A stretch of 12,987 nucleotides of DNA from NCBI GenBank assembly GCA_027596945.1, contig JADGJH010000942.1, positions 1 through 12,987 on the forward strand, read 5' to 3'. The position numbers and the translations under genes were made by a program. The DNA is from Physocladia obscura. Its lineage: Eukaryota; Chytridiomycota; Chytridiomycetes; Chytridiales; Chytriomycetaceae. The notes below the pieces were generated by a model. The model was not told the DNA's origin and ran no database searches. It was given only the letters and a program-made list of their open reading frames with translations. Position 1 is the stretch's first letter. The number at the start of each line of letters is the position of its first letter. Positions 8,420-12,987 of the stretch are shown piece by piece.

Positions 8420-8804
8420 ATGAATCTTCAGCCCCCAAGCAGCACAACAGACGCGCAACCTGATGAATCTGACAAAACTACTGATTGCTGTTCAGGTCTC
8501 TTCACTATTACCAGTACAGCCGCTGGCTCTCGCGTCACTAGCCACTTAGTTGGCATTTCAATTACAAACCATCGCAACTGTACCACCTGGAATGACACCT
8601 CTCAAAAAACGAATCGGTATCATGAGCAATATTAGTCACAGATTAGTTTCTGGTTCGGATACTAAAAATATTTCTGCTACTGCTCCGGTTGCTGCTACCA
8701 AGCGGAACAGCAGTGGCTGGTTGAATATTTCGCGCAAAAATTCCCCAAATACTGATAGTTGCGATCAAGGAGATGACGACAATTTTTGTCTTTTGCAAAG
8801 TTAA
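8420..8804 (+). CDS. 3' part of an unidentified plus-strand gene, two overlapping frames
   Basis: Base composition changes sharply from the AT-rich element debris to gene-like sequence near 8400. An ATG at 8420 opens a frame (NLQPPSSTTDAQPDESDKTT) to TAG at 8633-8635. A second frame, open from TTG at 8550 to TAA at 8802-8804, reads TVPPGMTPLKKRIGIMSNIS, then Ser/Ala-rich sequence and a CDQGDDDNFCLLQS tail. The second frame follows a TTAG acceptor-like site at 8546-8549 and looks more protein-like at its 3' end. I found no GT-AG pair that joins the two frames in phase, so either the second frame is the last exon of a gene whose earlier exons lie elsewhere, or a frameshift broke the gene. It converges with the acetyltransferase gene. 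No domain recognised. Confidence 0.35.
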
Positions 8805-8834
8805 GGATGCAAATTTTTTTAAAATAATGGTTGT

Positions 8835-8840
8835 TTTATT
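8835..8840 (-). terminator. Polyadenylation signal AATAAA of the acetyltransferase gene
   Basis: TTTATT on the plus strand reads AATAAA on the minus strand, about 35 bases after the stop at 8875. The transcript end therefore lies within a few tens of bases of the convergent plus-strand frame ending at 8804. Confidence 0.55.
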
Positions 8841-8874
8841 GAAAAAATCTGTTTTCAACATTTTTAACTACCAA

Positions 8875-9528
8875 TCATACATACCACAACATACAAGCCT
8901 GCTCAGCTTGTCTCTTGTGATCAAAACCCAGAGGATAAATTGGACCCGCGTTAGTACTGCCGTACTTAACATAAAACTGGCGACCTTTCCCCCAACTTTC
9001 CAATTGCACAGCGCAATTTCTTTTCCTTGCCTCAGCCAGAACCTCACCAAGCAGCGCTCCACCAACACCACGTCCACGAAACTCTTCTCGCACTCTCATT
9101 TGTCGCACATACAAGTAAGGCCGACCAACAGGAAGATACTGCTGTGCTTCGATTGCACCAGCTTCGTAACATACCCCATATATTTCCCAAAAATTGCGGA
9201 TTGTTTCTTGCTCCTCTGTGCTATACAAATCCCAACCAACAACTTCCTTTTGCGCGAGTGTTAGAGAGAGTTCATGGCGCAAGTGCTCGGGGCGAAAGTC
9301 TTGTCCACGGAAACGACTGATACATGATCCTACAATCTTTCCAGTTTCATTATCGATCGCGACGAATCCATAGTCTGTTTCTGGATTCAGGAACGATTCC
9401 TTGTGCCAGAATTCCCATGCCACTGGACCGTAGGGTGCTGTTGTCCAACCTGCCATCATGTCTGAGTTAAGCTCGACTCCATCCGCAACAGTTGCCCTAC
9501 GAATTGTTGTTCCGCCGATTTCTGTCAT
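8875..9528 (-). CDS. GNAT-family N-acetyltransferase
   Basis: Intronless, 217 residues, starting at the ATG at 9528 (context CAAAATGAC, A at -3). The frame remains open upstream, but no in-frame ATG lies before this one. The acetyl-CoA binding signature RGRGVGGALL sits at residues 151-160, preceded by the beta-4 strand YLYVRQMRV. It is followed by the alpha-3 helix EVLAEARKR and the FYVKYG segment near residues 185-190, which corresponds to the usual FY-x-x-x-GF element. The N-terminal half (IRRATVADG, then the FWHKESF region) matches the start of the fold. Such proteins transfer acetyl from acetyl-CoA to an amine. The substrate cannot be told from sequence; fungal relatives include small-molecule and peptide acetyltransferases. 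No targeting signal is seen, so cytosolic location is likely. Confidence 0.88.
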   Translation of the reverse strand: MTEIGGTTIRRATVADGVELNSDMMAGWTTAPYGPVAWEFWHKESFLNPETDYGFVAIDNETGKIVGSCISRFRGQDFRPEHLRHELSLTLAQKEVVGWDLYSTEEQETIRNFWEIYGVCYEAGAIEAQQYLPVGRPYLYVRQMRVREEFRGRGVGGALLGEVLAEARKRNCAVQLESWGKGRQFYVKYGSTNAGPIYPLGFDHKRQAEQACMLWYV

Positions 9529-9609
9529 TTTGAAATTTTGCAAGTAGACAATTTTTTTAAACAGGAATTTAAGTCCAATGTGGTCAAGAAACAACTTCAC
9601 CACGCAAAT

Positions 9610-10050
9610 AAATCAGATTAAATCAAAAACCAAAATCCAGAAAAACTGAACTTCTTCCAGTAAAATAATTTTTTCATGAATATATTAGATTCAAATTGAA
9701 AGAATTTCATCAATGGTTACTTCCCTTGGGCTATTAATATTGACTGATTTTCAGGTGAAACCCCTATTTAAAAATGCAGGACGAAACTGCTATGTCGGAA
9801 TAACACACCTGCACAAACTTTTTGTTATTTTCTTGTAATATATAGCTAACAAAAAGCGTTAAGTTTTTTTTTGTTTCATTTAATAAATTAAACTTGGGAA
9901 AAGGAATTTCAAATTTGTGTTTGATTATTTTTATGCCTACCTTAAATTTATTGATGGATCTCATTATAGTCTATGCTGACCAATGATTAGAATGTTAATT
10001 AAATCATTTGCTCGTGAACAAACTTATTTTTCACCAGTTTTTCTTTAGCT
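9610..10050. other. AT-rich intergenic region
   Basis: About 440 bases between the start of the acetyltransferase gene and the stop of the next minus-strand gene. It must hold the acetyltransferase promoter and the 3' UTR of the gene to the right; no TATA consensus is obvious. A 66-codon minus-strand frame at 9764-9964 is Lys/Asn/Phe-rich and looks random. Confidence 0.6.
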
Positions 10051-10053
10051 TTT
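10048..10053 (-). terminator. Polyadenylation signal AATAAA-like
   Basis: On the minus strand an AAAATAAAAAA run follows the TGA/TAA region at 10059 within about ten bases; exact hexamer position is approximate within the A-rich run. It supports the 3' end of the minus-strand gene. Confidence 0.35.
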
Positions 10054-10058
10054 TTATT

Positions 10059-11675
10059 TTAAGCTGATTTAATTTCTGTTTCAGAAGAATATCCTAAAGT
10101 AATCAAGACGGAATCTTCCAAATTACAAGCACCAATTGCAATGTCCTGAACAGATTCATGCACAGCAGTCACACCAAAGTGAACGCTATCATTTCTGTTT
10201 CCACCATGAACAAGGCTTGTTTTTAATCGTTTCAATTCATGAGGTGGCAAATTCATCGTGACCGAATCATCTTCACTCGCCTCCAGTTTGCATAAAGTAG
10301 TGTTCATGGTTGGCGCGAGAACATTATGAGATACCGCAGGACCATTATCAACAACCAATTCAGGCAAAATACGAGACACACTATCCACACCATCACCACT
10401 AGTTACAAAATCACTAAAATCATCTCCATCGCTTACCAATTTTGAAACACATTGATTAACACTGCCAGTTACAACATTAAATTCAGTTTCAACTGCAGTA
10501 TCATCAACAATTGCCGCCGTCGCCGCCGCCGAAAATTTCGGATCCCAACCGTCCCCGCCTCCGAGAATAATGCGCGGCCGGGCACTATGCAATGTAGAAT
10601 CTCCAAAAACTCCATCCTCAACCCTCAAAAACGCAGCGTCCATATATTCGAGAAATTCGTTGTGCAGGTATCCTGGGACTGCGAAAGTTGCCTTCGCGAT
10701 GCGCACAGCTGATCCAGGGACAATGCAGTGAAGAGGAATATTTCTTGACTGAAGGAAGACGCGTGCGTGTTTTGACATTGGTGGAGTTGCGCGTTGGAAG
10801 GTTTTGTGGCGGGATCTTTATTTTAATTTTATTTTATTTGTTTTTAGTCAGCCTTCGAATATTTCGGTGATTTATTTTCACCTGATAACATCAGTCCATG
10901 CACGGAAGGAATGCGTGTTAGAAGCTCCAGATGGAAGAAGTGGAGGACATGCGGTTGGAAAGTGGAGTGTAGACGGTTTCATGGTATCAATAATATAAAA
11001 TGTCTCTGCTGGCGGCGAAGCAGATGATTTTTCAGATGGTGGGGTCGGCAATCCTCCGCTTGTCCCAGTGTTGCCCAATCTTCGCGTCCCTGAAGTACTA
11101 TTCCTGCCTCTTTTTCTTTTAAGCGTCAGCTGTCCAAAGTTCGGAGAGGCAATATTAACAATATTTAAGACAGGAGTAGGTGAAGATGTTGCAATGCCAA
11201 TATCGGTATGGATGCCAGAACCATTTGCAGCGAATACGTCCTCGTTTAATTGACCATTTTTCCTGGTATGTGCAGTCATGGCAGTAATATTAGTAGCACA
11301 ATCTCCTCCATCTTCGCCGTCAAGGATATCGACGATTTTAGCATCGATCCAATCCTTAAAGTCACCAACAAAACCTACAGGAATCGCATGCAGCATGGAA
11401 CAAGTCGTGCTTGACGCGGCAGAATCCGGAACAATGGTTTCACCGTGTTTTGTGTGGGGCACGCGGCAAAGATTCACTTGGGCATCGTCGTTGGAAAGCT
11501 TTGTGAAGAGGAATTCACGTACCGAATCGTCAATAGAAAGAAGATCTTGGGGTGTAAAATTTTGACCAGGGAATAGTTGATGGAGAATTGGGGTGTACGA
11601 TGTGAGAAGTGAATGATTGTCAAAGGTGTCCAGTTTTTTATCTATTTTTTCGTAGATCAGAATATGAATCGTTGT
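10059..11675 (-). CDS. Unidentified Ser/Asp-rich protein with a KRKRGR basic motif; 5' end unresolved
   Basis: Two open stretches, 11675-10882 and 10815-10059, join in phase across a 66-nt intron (CAG|GTGAAA, branch-like CTGAC, acceptor AATAAAG). The joined frame passes through VIRSRHKTFQRATPP into MSKHARVFLQ. The first part has a globular-looking start (LLTSYTPILHQLFPG, QNFTPQDLLSIDDSVREFL), a central low-complexity region, a basic LKRKRGRNS motif that could be a nuclear localisation signal, and a Ser/Pro-rich PTPPSEKSSASPP segment. The second part starts with a compact domain (HCIVPGSAVRIAKATF) resembling the strand-turn pattern of an OB fold, then an acidic, Ser/Val-rich tail. No ATG occurs in frame between the stop at 11676 and Met codon 11396, so a 5' exon is missing. 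If the AAG acceptor is wrong, 10778-10059 is a separate 239-residue gene. Function unknown; nuclear role is inference. Confidence 0.55.
10816..10881 (-). other. Probable 66-nt intron
   Basis: Starts GTGAAA after an exonic CAG, contains GGCTGACTAA as a branch-point candidate and ends AAATAAAG. The AAG acceptor is less common than CAG or TAG. In its favour, the downstream frame opens exactly at the acceptor (TAA immediately before it) and joins the upstream frame in phase. Confidence 0.5.
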
Positions 11676-11741
11676 TTAAAATAGAAGAGGAGATGGTGCG
11701 ATAGCGTTAAAAGAACTCTGAATAAAGAATTGATTTTAACA

Positions 11742-12578
11742 TTAGATCTTGCTTGTTGTATCAGAACTGTCTGAAATATATGATATCATCGGAGAATTTT
11801 TCCACCAGTCCAGTGAGAGAACTGAAAAACATGAAAGATTACAATAAAATGCTCACCAGCATTAAAGATTAGCCTGTTTAATACAGTTGTAGAATCATTG
11901 AAATCTTCTTGCTGTTGTTGCTGAACCAGAATGAGTTTTTGATTTCTACGTGTCGAAGGCGAGATCTGTGAGGTTTCGCAAATTCTTCTGAGAGCTGCAA
12001 CCTCAGTTTGTAGCACGCGAACATCGGCAGAAAGTGCGAGAGCTTTCGCTTGCTGGAATCGAAGCTGTAATTGCAGTTGCAATCGATCTTCGAGGGATGC
12101 GGCGTATTTTGCGTGCAATTCTTGCATTCGTAAGTTGACTGTCTGTTTCTTTCTTTTGCACAGATCCAAGTGCGGGAAAACTGTCCAAAGATGATTAAGA
12201 ACATTTTTAGCGAGTATATTCGCGCAGTATAAAATTGCGAAGATAGGTTTAAGTGGAACCTGGCTGGTGAATACAGTGATAATACTGATCAGTTTTGTAA
12301 GAAAAAAAAGTGACAACAAGGTTCTTTTGACGTTGTTTGATTGATCCAACAATTTGAAAGATCTGATCAACGCTATAAAAGCGCAAGTTATCAGCAATAC
12401 GAAATCTGAAACTATCGGGCTTGGTCGAGGACTTAACCATGATTACGAAGTTTATTAGTTCATCTATCGTTTGATTAATCATGCCTTCGCGCGCGCATGC
12501 TGTTTCTGCTCGGAATTACTGAAGATTAATGTCAAGAAATCCGCGTTTCAGTGGAATAGGTTCATATTTATCTTGCAT
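11742..12578 (-). CDS. Predicted multi-pass membrane protein with cytosolic coiled coil (three-exon model)
   Basis: Model: exons 12578-12520, 12431-11857 and 11821-11742, giving 237 residues. After a short N-terminus (MQDKYEPIPLKRG) come hydrophobic segments at about residues 30-48 (FVLLITCAFIALI), 58-75 (LLSLFFLTKLISIITVF) and 80-105 (PIFAILYCANIL). A KRKKQ cluster at 112-116 then leads into a coiled coil to about 165 (KYAASLEDRLQLQLQL, VLQTEVAALRRI) and a Gln run. The positive cluster after the last segment suggests that the coiled coil faces the cytosol. No in-frame ATG exists in the main exon, so an upstream exon is required; the exon 1 choice is the weakest part (donor GTAATT, 88-nt intron). 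The 3' intron is only 35 nt (GTGAGC to TTTTTCAG) and yields a SLDWWKNSPMISYIS ending; without it the frame ends at 11786. Fold type resembles ER membrane/coiled-coil proteins; family not recognised. Confidence 0.45.
11822..11856 (-). other. Candidate 35-nt intron
   Basis: GTGAGC donor and TTTTTCAG acceptor are both close to consensus, and removal extends the upstream protein by 26 residues. At 35 nt it is shorter than most fungal introns. The donor may instead pair with an acceptor at 11642, which would connect this gene to the next one. Confidence 0.45.
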
Positions 12579-12655
12579 ATCATTGCCACTTTTTTTCCAA
12601 GACTCATATTAAGCGAATTATGAAATATATTAACAATTAGAGCTTAGGAGTTTAT

Positions 12656-12871
12656 TTATTGAACTTTGAACGGTTGACTGACAAATTTTCGCGGACCTGA
12701 TACTGTGAAACTTATGTCAATTTCAACAAAAACAAAGATGCTAGAATAAAAAAATAAGATATTTTGAAAAATAGAAGGTTTGGTGGCTGTTTTCGACAGA
12801 AGATGGGAAATTTGCTGATTAACCAAAAAAATATGAAGTTTTGTTGTCACTGTTGCAGTCGTTAAGGACAT
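12656..12871 (-). CDS. Small hypothetical protein
   Basis: A 71-codon frame from ATG at 12871 to TAA at 12656. The stop overlaps an AATAAATAAAC run that could serve as polyadenylation signal. The C-terminal piece (VEIDISFTVSGPRKFVSQPF) looks protein-like, while the middle (ILFFYSSIFVF) is low-complexity and ends at a TTCTAG acceptor-like site, so the frame may be partly intron and the C-terminal piece the last exon of a gene extending off the right edge. No family recognised. Confidence 0.3.
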   Translation of the reverse strand: MSLTTATVTTKLHIFLVNQQISHLLSKTATKPSIFQNILFFYSSIFVFVEIDISFTVSGPRKFVSQPFKVQ

Positions 12872-12987
12872 TTTCAAAGCTTATTAATTCCTCTGATAAT
12901 CATGGCAGCTCACTTACTGACCTGGAAATCGCCTCATTATTCTTGAACCTAAGTTTTGTAGGTAAAAAGATGAACTTGTTTTTTTAT

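Noticed and set aside
9764..9964. 66-codon minus-strand ORF
   Set aside because: Its composition (Lys, Asn, Phe, Ile) is what random AT-rich sequence gives, and it sits between the acetyltransferase start and the next gene's 3' end.
10059..10778. Stand-alone 239-residue gene starting at ATG 10778
   Set aside because: Not excluded, but the frame is open upstream exactly to a candidate acceptor and joins the preceding frame in phase, while the 99-base gap leaves little room for terminator plus promoter. It is described as part of the longer gene.
11960..12180. bZIP transcription factor in the coiled-coil exon
   Set aside because: The segment KYAASLEDRLQ resembles the zipper start of fungal bZIPs, but the basic region before it lacks the N-x-x-AA-x-x-C/S/F-R pattern: it reads QTVNLRMQELH. 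Hydrophobic segments directly precede it. A plain coiled coil is the safer reading.
12249..12482. 77-codon minus-strand ORF starting at ATG 12482
   Set aside because: It overlaps the membrane-protein exon in another frame and shows no domain. The overlapping frame has clear membrane segments running into a coiled coil, so this one is more likely a shadow.

Overview
The window is nuclear eukaryotic DNA. Genes are split by GT-AG introns, AATAAA-type polyadenylation signals follow stop codons, one promoter has a TATA box, and gene-bearing stretches alternate with very AT-rich transposon debris. The clearest genes (a fungal-style Hsp31/DJ-1 protein and a stand-alone GNAT acetyltransferase) and the transposon types (a non-LTR retrotransposon and a Tc1/mariner-IS630-like element) fit an early-diverging fungus such as a chytrid or mucoromycote. 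This is inference; no rRNA or other marker gene is present.

Layout. 1-76 is a (TAA)n microsatellite. 772-1011 is the last exon of a plus-strand gene with an AATAAA downstream. 1210-1972 is an intact two-exon Hsp31-like glyoxalase/chaperone gene with a TATA box and a heat-shock-element-like site. 2105-2542 can be read as a small secreted, probably GPI-anchored cysteine-motif protein if two short introns are removed. 2560-8330 is a transposon graveyard. It contains an unidentified minus-strand remnant (2738-3308), plus-strand coding remnants (4529-4798 and 5804-6013), a tandem 115-bp repeat, a dead LINE reverse-transcriptase fragment (6305-7190) and, on the opposite strand, a dead mariner/IS630-like transposase (7285-8279). 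8420-8804 holds the 3' part of a plus-strand gene of unknown product. From there to the right end all genes are on the minus strand: a GNAT acetyltransferase (8875-9528), a long unknown Ser/Asp-rich protein with a basic KRKRGR motif (10059-11675), a membrane plus coiled-coil protein (11742-12578), and a small unknown ORF (12656-12871).

The genes do not form an obvious pathway. The most notable points are: the two-repeat secreted protein model; the possibility that the two central minus-strand genes are one gene; possible very short introns (35 and 48 nt) beside ordinary ones (85 nt); and the gene/transposon partition of the locus. No RNA gene, CRISPR array or prokaryotic feature was seen.
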